The notes under the pieces are model-generated. The model did no database searches. It was not told the origin of the DNA and saw only the letters and a program-made list of their open reading frames with translations. From Lasiosphaeria ovina (taxonomy: Eukaryota; Ascomycota; Sordariomycetes; Sordariales; Lasiosphaeriaceae), in assembly GCA_033439765.1 (NCBI GenBank), contig JAULSN010000001.1, positions 9,099,861 through 9,163,860 of the forward strand: DNA of 64,000 nucleotides. Direction: 5' to 3'. Position 1 is the first letter of the stretch. Every line of letters begins with the position of its first letter. A program made the position numbers and the translations under genes. Of this stretch, positions 33,077-43,987 are shown one piece after another.

Positions 33077-34942
33077 ATGGCGTTGTTCGACACGGCTGGG
33101 ATCGCCCACGTTGGTCCACCACCGTCCGACCTTCTCGTCGTCGCCATAATATTGGCCGGCTGCTACGGATTTTACTGCTGGCTCCTCCCCAAACCCATCC
33201 CGGGGATCCCGTACAGCGCCGCCGCGGCCCAGTCCGTGCTGGGTGACGTGCTCACGCTGCAGGACGACCCGGATAGGCTGGCCTGGTGGTGCGGAAAGCA
33301 CGTCGCGCGCCTGGGAACCCCCATCTGCCAAGGTCTTCATGGGCCCGCTCGCCAAGCCCATGGTTCTCGCGGCCGACGTCGGCGACGCGCGCGACATCCT
33401 GACGGGGCGTAGCGACTTTGACCGGTCGTCATACATCGTCAACAGCTTCCCACTGTTCCGGGGCTTCCACTTCCGCATGAAGACGGGCGACGCCTGGCGG
33501 ACGTTGCGCGCGTGGCTGAAGGACCTCATGGCGCCGCCGTTCCTGCACGGTGTCGCGGTGCCCACTATCCACGCCGCCGTCCTCGACCTCGTGCGCCTAT
33601 GGGAGCTGCAGACCCGCTTCGCCGATGGCCGCCCGTTCAGCATGAAGGACGACCTGCGCAGCCTCGCGCTCGACGTCATCTCAGTGCTCCACTTTGGCGA
33701 CGAGTTCCAGGAGTCGGTGCTCGCCCGCCATATCCAGCACGTCGGGCAGTTAGCCCCGGCGGGTGTCGTCGTCGGGCCGCACGGCGAGGTCGCGTTTCCG
33801 CGGGCGCCGGTGCACGAGTTCACGCAGGGGCTGGTCGAGGTCCGCGACCGGCTAGCGGCCATCTTCGACGCCGTCAACACCAAGCTTCTGCCGCGCCTAG
33901 TGTCGTGGTGGTTCCGCTGCGTGGCGCTCCGTTTCCGCCGCTTCTTCGCTGCCAAGGACGTCTTCATCCGCAGACACTTTGACGTGGCTGTTCAGAGGTC
34001 GCGCCACGGCGAGCAACCGCGCACCGGCATCGACTACATGGTGTATCGTGAAGAGAAGGCGGCGTTCAAGGCGGGCCGCGCGCCGCTCGTCGGGAAGCAG
34101 ATCATGATTGACGAGGTGAGGAATACTCTTCACGAATAAACACCCCTGAATTCCCCTTCTCACGAAACCCTCCACCCTCCATGCCTCCCATCCACTGACC
34201 AATCCCAACCAGACAACAGGCATACAGCAACCTCATCGCCGGCCAACACACCACCAGCGCGGCACTCGTCTGGCTCTTCAAATCAGTCTCCTCCACGCCG
34301 CAATCCAAACCACCCTCCACAGCGAACTGCACAGCATATTCGCCGCCGCAGCCCACGAACACCACTTCCCATCCGCAGCAGAGCTCAGCAGTGCGCGGCT
34401 GCCGTACCTCGACGTCGTCGTCGAAGGGACGATGCGGCTGCGCGCGGCGTTCCTGCTGCCGCGCGACGCCGTCCACGACACGACGCTGCTTAGCCGCGTT
34501 ATTCCAAAGGGGACGGTCGTCGTGCTCGTCGCGCAGGGCCATGGCTTTGAGCCGGACACTTGCGTTAACTATCGTCATGGCGGGAAGAAAGCATGGCCGC
34601 GGCGGCTCCCTGGTTCTGTAGCCAGCCCCCTCGACGTGTTCGACCCGGAGCGGTGGCTGGTGCGCAGCGGTGATGGGTAATGGCGGGGAGAGGGAGGAGG
34701 TGGTGTTTGACGGCGCGTCGCACCCGCAGCTGGCGTTTGGGTTCGGCGTGCGCGCGTGCTGGGGCCGCCGGCTCGCGAAGCTTGAGATGCGTTTCATGCT
34801 GGCGCTCGTCGTGTGGGGGTTCGAGCTGCTGCCCGTGCTGCCTGCGGCGCTGGCCGGCGAGGAGGCGTCGTTCGATATCTCGTACCGTGCTAAAAAGGGG
34901 TTTGTGCGGCTAAGGAGCCGCGGCGGGTTTAACAAGCCGTAG
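33077..34942 (+). pseudogene. Cytochrome P450 monooxygenase, frameshifted
   Basis: The N-terminal anchor (LLVVAIILAGCYGFYCWLLP then KPIPGIPY) is a microsomal P450 start at 33077. After GKHVARLGTPICQ (about 33330) the frame shifts by one base into VFMGPLAKPMVLAADV, continuing through the helix C region (GDAWRTLRAWLKDL). An intron near 34113-34210 leads to the I-helix AYSNLIAGQHTTSAALVW. The K-helix reads VVEGTMRLR, where the invariant Glu of ExxR has become Gly. A second frame change at about 34670 precedes the haem loop FGFGVRACWGRRLAKLEM, which is intact. Two frameshifts and loss of the ExxR Glu mean no working enzyme. Sequencing errors could explain the shifts but not the lost Glu. Confidence 0.8.
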
Positions 34943-35556
34943 AGTTGGTTTGGCTGGTTGGGTTATTTGGGGTGATAATTTATGGTTATCGACACTTACT
35001 CGTTGCTCGTTGGATGATCTGGTGGCGCCGTCCAAGGTGAATTGTGAGTCTTGAAAATGATATTTGGCTGGCCGGCCCCGAAAAGTGGCGAGTGGGAGTG
35101 GTTTCTGTCTCGACTCTCAGCTTCGTCATCGTCTTTTCACAGTATGGGCAAGTACGGCGTGACTTGCTCGCAACCGCTTACTTCAAGGGCGAATCCCTCG
35201 ACATGAATTTGAACGGCTCTCTGCATCATGCGCAGTGTGCCTACAATCTTCCATCTGATCCTTACGAGTGGGTTGCGCATGGGTTGGCCAAAGCTGGTTC
35301 GACTTTTTTGAGACGGAAGTCTTGTCCCCGTCGCACTACGTACGTTTACCGGCTCTAAAATAATCGTCTACCTAAATTCCCCTCATTTCACGCATCGTAG
35401 TCTTGCACATTCCACATCATACAGGCCTGCCATCACGCCAAGTTTCCAACTCGCCGACTCGCCAGGGCTTCCCTTCCCTGGCATCTTGCACCACCGACAC
35501 AGATACAGCGAGCGCCACACGGCCGGAAGTGAACTGGGCCAGGAAATCCCGGCGCC
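34943..35556. other. Intergenic stretch with an unsupported frame
   Basis: A 100-codon frame without an ATG start lies at 35044-35358, but I recognise nothing in it. It could be an upstream exon of the next gene or chance. Confidence 0.35.
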
Positions 35557-36498
35557 ATGTCCAAAAATGACCCATGCCTCCTCCACAATCTTCTCCCGCC
35601 ACTTCTGGCCGCGGAGTTTCTAGGGCCGCTCTGGGGTAGCCTCGTTCTTCGTCCCGGTAGACCCGACCACTCGTTCTCGTCTTTTAATCGGACACCACCA
35701 GTCCAAATCCTGTCAAGCGCCGAGGCCAAGGGCCAAAGCGGACCCAACAAGAGACACTGGGATATAATTTGGGGCTCGGATGTCGATGATGGCGAAAACG
35801 GCGACCCTACCGCTGCCTTCGCTCTCTCGCGTCATCTCCCGCCCCCCAATCCCGACCACAGGCTCGACCGCCATGGTGCCTCTAGTGTAATGGTGCATAT
35901 GACGGCACCGGCCGATCAATTTCAGGCGCTACTGAAGAACCACGAGTGGAGGAACCAGGCTTTGGACTTTATCAAGACGCACCCCGACGCCGACCTCTTC
36001 TTCGTCACCGACGTATGGGTCGTTTGCAAGGATTGGAAAACCGCCTACAATACTGCTTCTGGCGAACCCGGCTCGCCTTCGCCCAACCCCAAAACCGGCG
36101 ACGTAGAGGAAAAGACGCAGCCTGCCGAACAAAATGAGCTCGTCGTCAATTTCACCGTGCCGCAAATCGCATCTGTCGGCTATTATCCCGTCACGGTCAG
36201 CAAGCGTGTCGACGCGCCGCAGACGGGCTTCAAGAGTTTACGGATGAAGCTGGGTACGCTCAAAGCTAAGGCACTGTCGGCGTCGCAGGAGCTCTACGAC
36301 AAGGATACTGGAGCCACATACGAGCTGAGCCTCGGAAATCACATGGTTCGAGGCGACGCAGTGTTTCACCGCCTCACGGGCAAGCTCAGGGCGGACACAG
36401 ACGACAGACACGACAGAGAAGACAGTGAAGGCAGTGACGAGGGCGACGACGAGGGTCGTGTCGATTTGGTGGAACAACTGGAATGCGCACCTGGCTAG
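35557..36498 (+). CDS. Unknown protein with acidic C-terminal tail
   Basis: This is a single frame of 313 codons. After a poorly conserved-looking N-terminus, the segment FQALLKNHEWRNQALDFIKT is helical. It is followed by DADLFFVTDVWVVCKDWKTA, a hydrophobic strand pattern. Two further strand-rich stretches follow (VVNFTVPQIASVGYYPVTVS; GATYELSLGNHMVRGDAVF). The last 35 residues are Asp/Glu/Arg-rich (DREDSEGSDEGDDEGR). The helix then L-F/Y-hh-V-T-D/G pattern recalls a fungal family that has been compared to gasdermins, but this is only a resemblance noticed by eye. The neighbours are AIG1 GTPases. An extra 5' exon is possible because the first 30 residues look non-conserved. Its function is unknown. 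Confidence 0.55.
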   Translation: MSKNDPCLLHNLLPPLLAAEFLGPLWGSLVLRPGRPDHSFSSFNRTPPVQILSSAEAKGQSGPNKRHWDIIWGSDVDDGENGDPTAAFALSRHLPPPNPDHRLDRHGASSVMVHMTAPADQFQALLKNHEWRNQALDFIKTHPDADLFFVTDVWVVCKDWKTAYNTASGEPGSPSPNPKTGDVEEKTQPAEQNELVVNFTVPQIASVGYYPVTVSKRVDAPQTGFKSLRMKLGTLKAKALSASQELYDKDTGATYELSLGNHMVRGDAVFHRLTGKLRADTDDRHDREDSEGSDEGDDEGRVDLVEQLECAPG

Positions 36499-36753
36499 GC
36501 CTAGATACTCGAGCATGGGAACTAATAACTACCCAAGGTAGATACTATAGGCATCGCTATTAGGAAAAGGAACATCTAATTCTGCAACAGGGGCAGCGCG
36601 GGACCGAGTGAAACTGCAGCTTGGCCGTAAGCGTTTACTAACTGCGACTAATTACAATCCGTGTCTAGAACGAGATCCGTCGCTCCGGTCTAATTATCTA
36701 GGTCCGAGAACAAACAACAAGCAAAGCCACCCCTTTTCCCCCAAGAAACACAT

Positions 36754-36774
36754 CCCCCCCCCCCCCCCCCCCCC
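36754..36774. repeat. 21-bp poly(C) run
   Basis: There are twenty-one consecutive C on the plus strand. The last C is the first base of the complement of the AIG1 gene's TAG stop, so the tract is the very start of that gene's 3' untranslated region as G(20-21) in the mRNA. Length may be affected by assembly. Confidence 0.85.
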
Positions 36775-37956
36775 TACATGACGGTGCACCAGTCCCACTT
36801 CCCTCTCCGCGTGGTAAAGTCCCTATACTCGGCATCCGTGCGCTCCTGCTTCAGCCTCGTCGACTCGACCTCGCCGCGCAGGCCGTCGAGCTCCAGCCGC
36901 AGGCGGCCAATGACCTCCTCGCGGCTCAGCTCGCGCTTCTCGCTATCCCTGACCTCCCTCTCCCTATCCTCGCGCTCCCTATCCTCGCGCGCGGCCTGCG
37001 CGACCTGCAGCGCGGCCAGCTCGGCCGCCAGCCGGCCCAGCTGGCCCTCGAGCACGGCCATCTTCTCCTCGTACGCGCGCTGCTGGGCCTCGAGCTCGGC
37101 CTTCAGCACGCCGCCGGCCGCCGTCTCGTGCAGCGCCAGCCCGTCGGCCATCTCCTCCTGCAGCTGCAGCGTGACGGGCCGGCGCTGCTCGAGGATGTGC
37201 CGCACGATGCGCGCCGCCGACTCCGCGCCGCCGTCCTGCCGCAGCACCGCGCAGCCGTGCTCGACGAGCCCGCCCCACAGCTCGGGCGCCGTGGTCAGCT
37301 CGCGCTCGCGCGCCTCGGCCTTGTCCAGCGGCAGCGCGTCCCACATGGTGGTCGCCAGCACGACCGACGACAGGCCCGACGCGCCGCACAGCTCGCGGAA
37401 CATGTGCAGGTTGGTGGTGCCCGACCCGCCGACGCGGTTGTCCTGGATGCGGTGCAGGTACACGATGCCCGCCAGCTTGATGTCGGCGTCGTAGGATCGT
37501 TCGAGCCACACGGCGATCTCCTTGAGGATGTCCGTGTCGGTGCGCGTCGTGTCGTCGAACCCCGGCGTGTCGATCAGGTACACGGTTTGTGAGTCGATGG
37601 TGGCCGTGTGGATGCTGATGCTCGTTGTGCCTGTGGGCTTGTTAGGCGCTGGGGGTTGGGAAAGAAAGGGGGGGTGCGGGTGACTCACAGGACTCGAGGT
37701 CGTTGCCGACGACGGCCGTGTCGCAAAAGTGCGAGATGAAGGTGCTCTTGCCCACGCCCGTGAGGCCCATCACGGCGATGACGGCATCGTCGGGTCTGTT
37801 GGTGGTGGTGGATGTCAGTGTCAGTTGGTCAGGTTGGGCCGTGCAATGATGACGCGAGTCGACATACCCGATGTTGGGGACTGGAGTCTCGACCGACTGC
37901 GCAGAGGAGTTCTCCGTGGGCAGCGCGCCAATGGGCGTGGAGTGGTTCTGGCCCAT
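36774..37956 (-). CDS. AIG1/IMAP-type GTPase with coiled-coil tail
   Basis: Three exons (37956-37868, 37795-37689, 37630-36774) join in frame to about 350 residues. G1 is GLTGVGKST, G3 is LIDTPGFDD and the region VVLATTMWD fits G4 (normally TKxD-like, TxxWD in fungal AIG1 proteins). The block IVYLHRIQDNRVGGSG then LHMFRELCG is the conserved box between G3 and G4 in AIG1/IMAP proteins. The C-terminal 130 residues form a coiled coil (QRAYEEKMAVLEGQLGRL) with a striking DRERE repeat. Animal relatives (GIMAPs) and fungal AIG1 proteins are septin/Toc-like GTPases of membranes and immunity. It lies head-to-head, 0.86 kb apart, with a second AIG1 gene. No break is seen. Confidence 0.88.
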
Positions 37957-38817
37957 CTTGTTCTGTTGGTGCGTAGTTTAGTTGGCTGTCTAAGCTCGGT
38001 CTTGTGTAAGTGGTGAGCGGTGGGCAGCTGTGTCAAGCTCTCGATACGAATGGTGGAAGCGCTGGAACCGTCTCAGGATTTGTCTGGGTGTGCGTCTGGA
38101 CAGTCGGTGCGAGAGACACCCGAAACAAAAATCCAACTGCTCTTAGTTATACTCAGCGCGGGTTTGGGCCGTTGTTGTGGTTGCGCCATGTTTGTCCCGG
38201 CCTGTTGGTGCCCATGTCGGCCAGCACGCACGACCACCACAAAGACGCTGCCAGCGCCGGAACAAATCAACATGCAGCTGCGCCTTCCAGGGCTCTCTCT
38301 GCGGTGCCAGAGAACCATCAGGCAGGCGCCGACAAAGGCCGCGGCGGTTCTTGTCGTCTGGCTGGATCCAACGAAGTGTTTCCACGGCAAACGCCAAAAC
38401 CCAACGGGCCCGTCTCGTCACCGCCGAGGCCATGCTGTCAGAGGGAGGTGCCATTTTGCCCCGAAGGGTGGCTGCCCAGCTTCGACACGACACGACGCGG
38501 GTGTTGATTTGGCGGGCGCGGGGCGTCGACGCCTTATGCATCGACCGTTTCTACCCGATGCCGAGCCAGAACCAGCTGGCCAGGCGTTGGATCTGAAAGG
38601 TGCGCGGGCCTCATTGGCCCAATCGCAAAACGGGGCTGGGACAAGGAGCCATTGGCACTGGAAGACGACAGCGTCTTAAACAAAGGCCCAGCGAGTTTTG
38701 GCCGGCCATTTCGTTGTGCCTGCCTGGATTCGATTCGATTGTCGGGGCCAGACCCCTTTTTCGGCTTCTTTGACACGCTTTGCCTGAACTGCAGCACCGC
38801 GAGAGTTGCAACTTACC
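37957..38817. other. Region between the two divergent AIG1-type genes
   Basis: This GC-rich segment must hold both promoters. It also has overlapping open frames on both strands (the longest at 38020-38679), but none shows a recognisable domain and they overlap one another, so I do not call a gene. Confidence 0.4.
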
Positions 38818-40225
38818 ATGTCAGTTGAACATTCTAACACGGACTCAAAGCCACACAACGAAATGGCTGTCGCAGACCAGCTGACACGTGCCGTCTAGGG
38901 CGGATGCCGGGTTCATCATCCTCGTCGGCATGACGGGGTCGGGGAAGAGCACCTTCATCTCGCGCTTGACCGGCCAGACATCAGAGGCCGGGGTGGGACA
39001 CAGCCTAGCTTCCGGTCAGTCCCCCCTACATCCATGTTATCCATGAACAAGTTACTTCACAGCAACACCTCAAGTCATATATATAAAGAATAAACTAACC
39101 CCCACAACAGCCACGGTCGACACAGCATGCTACACGGCCGCCATCGACGGGCGGCGCGTAGTCCGGCTCGTCGACACGCCGGGGTTCGACGACACGTCGC
39201 GGCCGGCCGGCGACATCCTACACAGCATCGCGACGCGGCTGGCGGCGATCCAGGAGGCGCGGCAGCGGGTCGCCGGCATCATCTTCGTGCACCGCATCAC
39301 CGACGTGCGGCTCGGCGGGGCGGCCGTCAAGACGCTGCGCGTGGTGCAGCGGCTCTGCGGGCCGGCCGCCTACGGCCGCGTGCTGCTGGCGACCACCATG
39401 TGGGCCGACGCGGCGTTCCGCAGCGGCGGCCGCGCGGCCGCCGAGGCGCGCGAGGACCAGCTGCGCGCGTACTGGGACGGGGATGACTTGTTTGCCGGGC
39501 GCAGCGCTGGCGTCGTGCGCCACGAGGCCGACGACGGCGAGTCGGCGCGCGCGGTCGTCAATGCGCTCCTAAACGGTACAGCTGCCGCCGGTAGGCTTCT
39601 GCCGCCGCTGCAGATCCAGCGCGAGCTGGTCGAGTACGGCGTGCCGCTCGACGAGACCGAGGCGGGCCGCTACGTGCGCGGCGAGGAGCTGCAGGCGGCC
39701 AAGGAGCGGCTCGACCGCGAGCTAGCCGAGCTGCAGCGCGCCGTCGAGGACACGGCGCGCATGCGCAACCAACAGGCCACGCGGGCCGGTGCTGCTGGTG
39801 GTGGTGGTGAGGTGGTGGCTGTTGGTGATGCCAGGGCCGTGGGTGTGGGGGTTGATGTGGGTGAGGTCGCACTCTCGAGGGCTCCCGTTGGCGAGAGGCA
39901 GGCCAGTCAGGAAAGCATTAGCATCAGCCCCTGGCGCCGTCGGTCGGCGGCGCGGGGTGATGCGAAGCATGACAGTGACATTATCCAGCAGCAGCTGCTC
40001 GACGAGGAGGAGGAAGAGGGGGGCGACTCATCGGATCGGTTCATGGGCCAGCTGATGGGGTGGGCGCAGCGCATCCGGCCGCCGTGGGGGAACCTCGCGC
40101 TGTGGCCGCGGACTGGCGATGCCGAGGGCGCGCGCGCTGGGCGAGCTGGCAGCGTGGGCGGCCTGTTTGGGCCGTCAAAGCCTGCGGGAGCGTCGACTGC
40201 AGACCTGGCGTATGGCGGTCAATAG
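38818..40225 (+). CDS. AIG1/IMAP-type GTPase, start codon split by an intron
   Basis: The frame begins FIILVGMTGSGKSTFISRL, the P-loop. Just upstream every frame has stops, so an intron is needed. The only phase-compatible donor is GTCAGT at 38820, giving AT|G with acceptor CTAG at 38898. The start codon is therefore split: ACCAT plus GGCGG gives MADAG. Exons are 38818-38819, 38899-39014 and 39111-40225 (410 residues); the second intron also uses GTCAGT. G3 is LVDTPGFDDTS, the conserved box is GIIFVHRITDVRLGGAA and the G4-like region is LLATTMWAD. The tail has a coiled coil (EELQAAKERLDRELAELQ), an acidic EEEEEGGDSSD patch and a Trp-rich end. It is paired with the AIG1 gene at 36774. Confidence 0.85.
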
Positions 40226-40445
40226 ATGGATGCATGCATTATACACGGCGTCAAGTAGACGGGTCCTTGTTGTCAGGAACGAACTCATATACCTCTACCT
40301 GCCCATGCGTTGATCTCCAAGAGTGGAATGGTATTCGACCTATATCTGATCCTCCTAGCCCAGAAACATTGTCCTGTAAGTAATTACATCGCACTTCTGT
40401 CCATCCACTTGCCCATTTTCTCCCCTCCCCCAGCCCATACCCCCC

Positions 40446-43123
40446 TTATCCCCACCGCATCGCACCCCAGTCGAGCTGGCTTGGGTCGACGTCCAGCGGC
40501 CCCTGGCCAGACATGGCGCTAAACAGGTCTGGAGCCGGGGACGGATATCCGGTCTGCACGCCCATCAAGCCGCCGCCATACAGCATGCCGTGCCCGGCCG
40601 CAGCGCCGCCGGCACTCCCCAGCCCCACCGGCATGCCCATGCTGTGGAAGCCGCCCATGTCGTCCAGCACACCACCAGCACCAGCACCATGCAGCACCGG
40701 CTCCCTGCCGAGCCCGCCCATCATCCGGTCCCCGTCCTCCCCTCCAACACTGTGTCCATGTCCCTGTCCCTGCCCCTGCCCCTGCCCCTGCCCCTGCCCC
40801 TGCCCCGCCTCCGCCGCGGCCTTCTTGGCCTTGCGCTCCTCGTACAACACCAACTGGCGCCTCACCTCGCGCACAACCCCCGGCACGTCCTCATCCCGCG
40901 TCGGCGGCAGCCCCGCCCTTGCGGCAGCCTCCTCGCGGCCCGCCCACGCCTGCAGCACGGTCCGCCCGAAAATCCCTATGATAGGCCCGTCCTCGGTCAG
41001 GCGCTGCGGCGCGAGCACGCTGGCGTCGGCCACGGTGGCCGTAAAGTGCGCCGTCATGGTGCGCCACGCGCGGTCGGCCAGCGCGCCCAGCGGCCGCCGC
41101 CGCAGGTCGTGCACGATGTGCACGTAGGCGGGAAACGGGAAGAAGTACCGCACCAGCCACGCGAAGCGCGACGTTAGCCGTGGCGCGATGAGGAGCTGCG
41201 TGTGCGCGTGCAGCATCGCGAACGGGTGCTCCATGGCGGCGTCGCGCTGCGCGTCGGACACCTGTGATGACCCAGAGTTGGCCCCGGCGGCGTAGTGCTC
41301 GACCATGCGCAGCTTCGCCAGCTGGCCCCGCGCCATCCACATGGTCGTGTAGTGGAGTGGGAGTGCGGCGTCGCAGGATTGCAGGTACTTGGCCTCGATG
41401 TGCTGCGCGAAGGCGGCGGTGGAGGCCGCGTAGCTGCCGGGCGCGTGCGCGAGCGGTTTTAGGGCTGGCGCGACGAAGTCGAGGTAGAAGGGCGCGAAGC
41501 GCTGGTGGTTGCCCAGCTCGGCGCGCACGACGGCGAAGATGGCTTCGGTGGGCTTTTCGGCGGTGGCGGTGTCCTTGGGTGTTGCTGCTGCTGCTGCTGC
41601 TGCTGCTGGTGGTGGTGCCATCTCGGGCCGCAGCTCCGAGTCGTTGGCGTTGAGCGGCACGCGGCAGTCCCACGTCGGCGTCAGCGGCGTGGCGTCGCGG
41701 GCGTCGGCCATCTCGCCGGTGCGCGCGTCGAACAGCACCAGCGCCCACCACAGCCGCCGCCGCTGCTCCGCCTCGAGCGCCGTGCACCGCGCCAGCACCG
41801 CCTCGTGGTGCAGCCCCATGCGCTGCGCGATGCGCATCGCCACTCCGAGCATCGACGACAGCGGCCGCGGGTGCGTGCTGTGTCCGACCGAGATCTGCGT
41901 CGTGTGTCGTGCGTCGTCTGTCAGCATGAGAAAGGAGAGGGAAGGAGAAGAGCGGCTGACCAGGTACAGAAACAGCGCCGTCAGGCACTCGCGGTCCGAC
42001 GTCTGCAGGAAGCCGCAGTTGGCCAGGGCCTGGCGGCAGCCGAAGCGGTAGCCGCGCAGCAGCGTGTCGTCGGGCGCGCCCAGCACGGCCGGGCAGTCGT
42101 CGGGGTCGACGCTGACAACGGCGATGCAGTAGATGGCGAACATGAGCGCCTCGAGCGGCGGGCTGAGGCCGGCTACGTTGCCGGCGGCCTCGATGATGCG
42201 GCCCTGCAGGGTCGGCGTGTGCGTGACCTTGATCAGCGGGTCGACGTTGTCGAGGTAGATCTGCCACAGCCGGAAGATCTGCACCGGCTCCGGGTGCAGC
42301 GTCGACAGGTCGACGGCCGTCGTCGGCCCGCCCAGCAGCAGGCGGTCGCTCTCGGGGCTGCGGTACGCCTGGTCAAAGGCCCGCCGCACCGACGCCTTGC
42401 TGATGACCGACTCGCCGGCCTCGTCGTCGGACGTGTCGCTGAAGTCGGACGAGTCTCGGTACTTGGGCGCGTCAGCAGCAAGATCGTGTCAGTTAGGGTG
42501 GACATGACGCACCCCTGCCTTGGTCATAATCTGCCAAAAGTCCCTGAGTGAGGGTAAATAAACAGTAAGCGGAGATTAAGGGTCGGCTGATTCAGGGGTA
42601 GGGGACATGGTACATACTTTTGTTCGTATACTCTGTCCGAGGCAGCCGCGGTCGTCGACGGAGACGAGGACGACGCGGCCACGCGAGTGGTCTCGGACAA
42701 GTCATAGTCGGAGTCGTCGTGGCCATGGGCGCTGTCGTTGGGGGGAGGCTCAGACTTCATGGGGGTGGGACGAGAGCTGGCAAAGGGCTCGAACTTGACC
42801 TTGTTCTGGCGGAGCAGGTGCTCGTAGCTGTGGATGCGGTCGAGCAGCTCGCGCTCGCCTGGGGGTGGGCGTCGCTTGCGGCGGGGAGTCAGGGTGGCGG
42901 GCACACACTCGATGTGGGCGCGCGTGCAGTTGGAGCAGGGGAAGCGGCGGTTGCACTTGATCTTGCGCTGCTGGCACAGCACGCACGCGAGCACCCGCTG
43001 CGGTTTCTGGGGGCCATGGCCAGACGCAGACACTGGCAACGTGTTGGCGGGCGTGCCGTCGACCGTCATGTGCTCCCCCTCCTCCCGCTCGGCGTCGCCC
43101 CGCATGTGCAACTGATGGGCCAT
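40446..43123 (-). CDS. Zn2Cys6 transcription factor with fungal_trans domain
   Basis: Four exons (43123-42618, 42543-42513, 42461-41961, 41894-40446) join in frame to 828 residues. The zinc cluster reads [20 protein letters not shown] then C in HIECVP, a standard C-x2-C-x6-C-x5-C-x2-C-x6-C pattern, followed by a basic linker (RRKRRPPP) and a coiled coil. A 31-nt exon encodes [10 protein letters not shown], often found just before the regulatory domain. The middle homology region contains [33 protein letters not shown] and [17 protein letters not shown], typical of PF04082. The C-terminus has a Gly-Gln repeat coded by a CCCCTG microsatellite. It is a nuclear DNA-binding regulator, divergent from an MFS transporter gene that it may control. 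Confidence 0.92.
40757..40805. repeat. CCCTGC/CCCCTG hexanucleotide microsatellite in coding sequence
   Basis: About seven hexamers encode an uninterrupted Gly-Gln run in the regulator's C-terminus. Length changes here stay in frame, so copy number could vary between strains without killing the gene. Confidence 0.85.
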
Positions 43124-43337
43124 GCTGTGCTGTGCTGTGCTGTGCTTGGCCGCCCGTCGGTCTGTTCTGTGCTGTACTCTAGAACTAGGTGAAGCTAAAC
43201 CACTGAAATGATTAACGAGGTATCCGTAATCATCGTTGGCACAGATCTGGATGAAATAATCAATCACCGCATTCCAGCGGTGAAATCTGGGTCCAACCTC
43301 ACTTGACACGGTACCGGTATGGATACAGTCATGTAGC

Positions 43338-43394
43338 GTTAACGTTAGGTCTAACGTTAAATGTAAATACAAGAACCAATAACGTTAACGTTAC
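43338..43394. promoter_or_regulatory. Cluster of TAACGTTA palindromes between regulator and MFS genes
   Basis: The palindrome core AACGTTA occurs at least four times within 57 bp (GTTAACGTTAGG, CTAACGTTAAATG, ATAACGTTAACGTTAC) in the divergent promoter region. Such spaced palindromes look like an operator for a dimeric regulator. The binding protein is unknown; the neighbouring Zn2Cys6 factor is a candidate but usually such factors prefer CGG half-sites. Confidence 0.4.
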
Positions 43395-43776
43395 AGGAAA
43401 TCCAATAAAGAACTAGAGATGCAAAGACGACAACTTACCGAGTGGCCGGGTCCGGTGTGGTCTCGACTCAATGGCGCAAAGTAAAATTCCCGATAAGTTG
43501 CATGTCGGGCTTTGGAGGGGGCGGCACCAACATATCAAGTCAGCAAGATTGCTGGAGGTGCGACCAACGTCTTTGACTCGGACTTTGTGGCCGCCCGAAA
43601 ACGCTTACATCACGTGACTCGTTCGGGAGTTACAGAGACCCGGCACCAGGCTTTCGCCGGCCCGGGTCTAACAAGGCAGTATTGCAGGGGGTAGCTAACT
43701 AGCGAATCCATTTCAGTCCGTCTTCACGGGAATTGCAGAAAGGAAAGGAAAAAAAAAGAAAACAACTGCAGGCATG

Positions 43777-43783
43777 TATATAA
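43777..43783 (+). promoter_or_regulatory. TATA box of the MFS transporter gene
   Basis: TATATAA lies about 130 bp upstream of the transporter ATG in sense orientation. It is a motif match only. Confidence 0.45.
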
Positions 43784-43909
43784 GTCATGGGCAGCTGAGA
43801 CCGAGAGGCCGGACATGTCATCGCCCAGTCACCTACCTCAGCCAGTCTTTACGGAATATTGCTGACACGACACATTGCCCCTGAAATATCAACACACCCG
43901 GCCCCCACC

Positions 43910-43955
43910 ATGGTTTCCACCAGCCCAACGCCGCCAGCCACACTCACCGACGACA

Positions 43956-43987
<32 letters not shown>

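Noticed and set aside
35044..35358. 104-codon plus frame
   Set aside because: It begins with GTG, not used as a start in fungal nuclear genes, and has no recognisable motif.
38020..38679. 219-codon plus frame between the AIG1-type genes
   Set aside because: It overlaps other long frames on both strands in GC-rich DNA, has no domain, and sits where the divergent promoters must be.
39127..39486. Long Arg/Ala-rich frames overlapping the second AIG1 gene
   Set aside because: These are shadow frames of GC-rich coding sequence.
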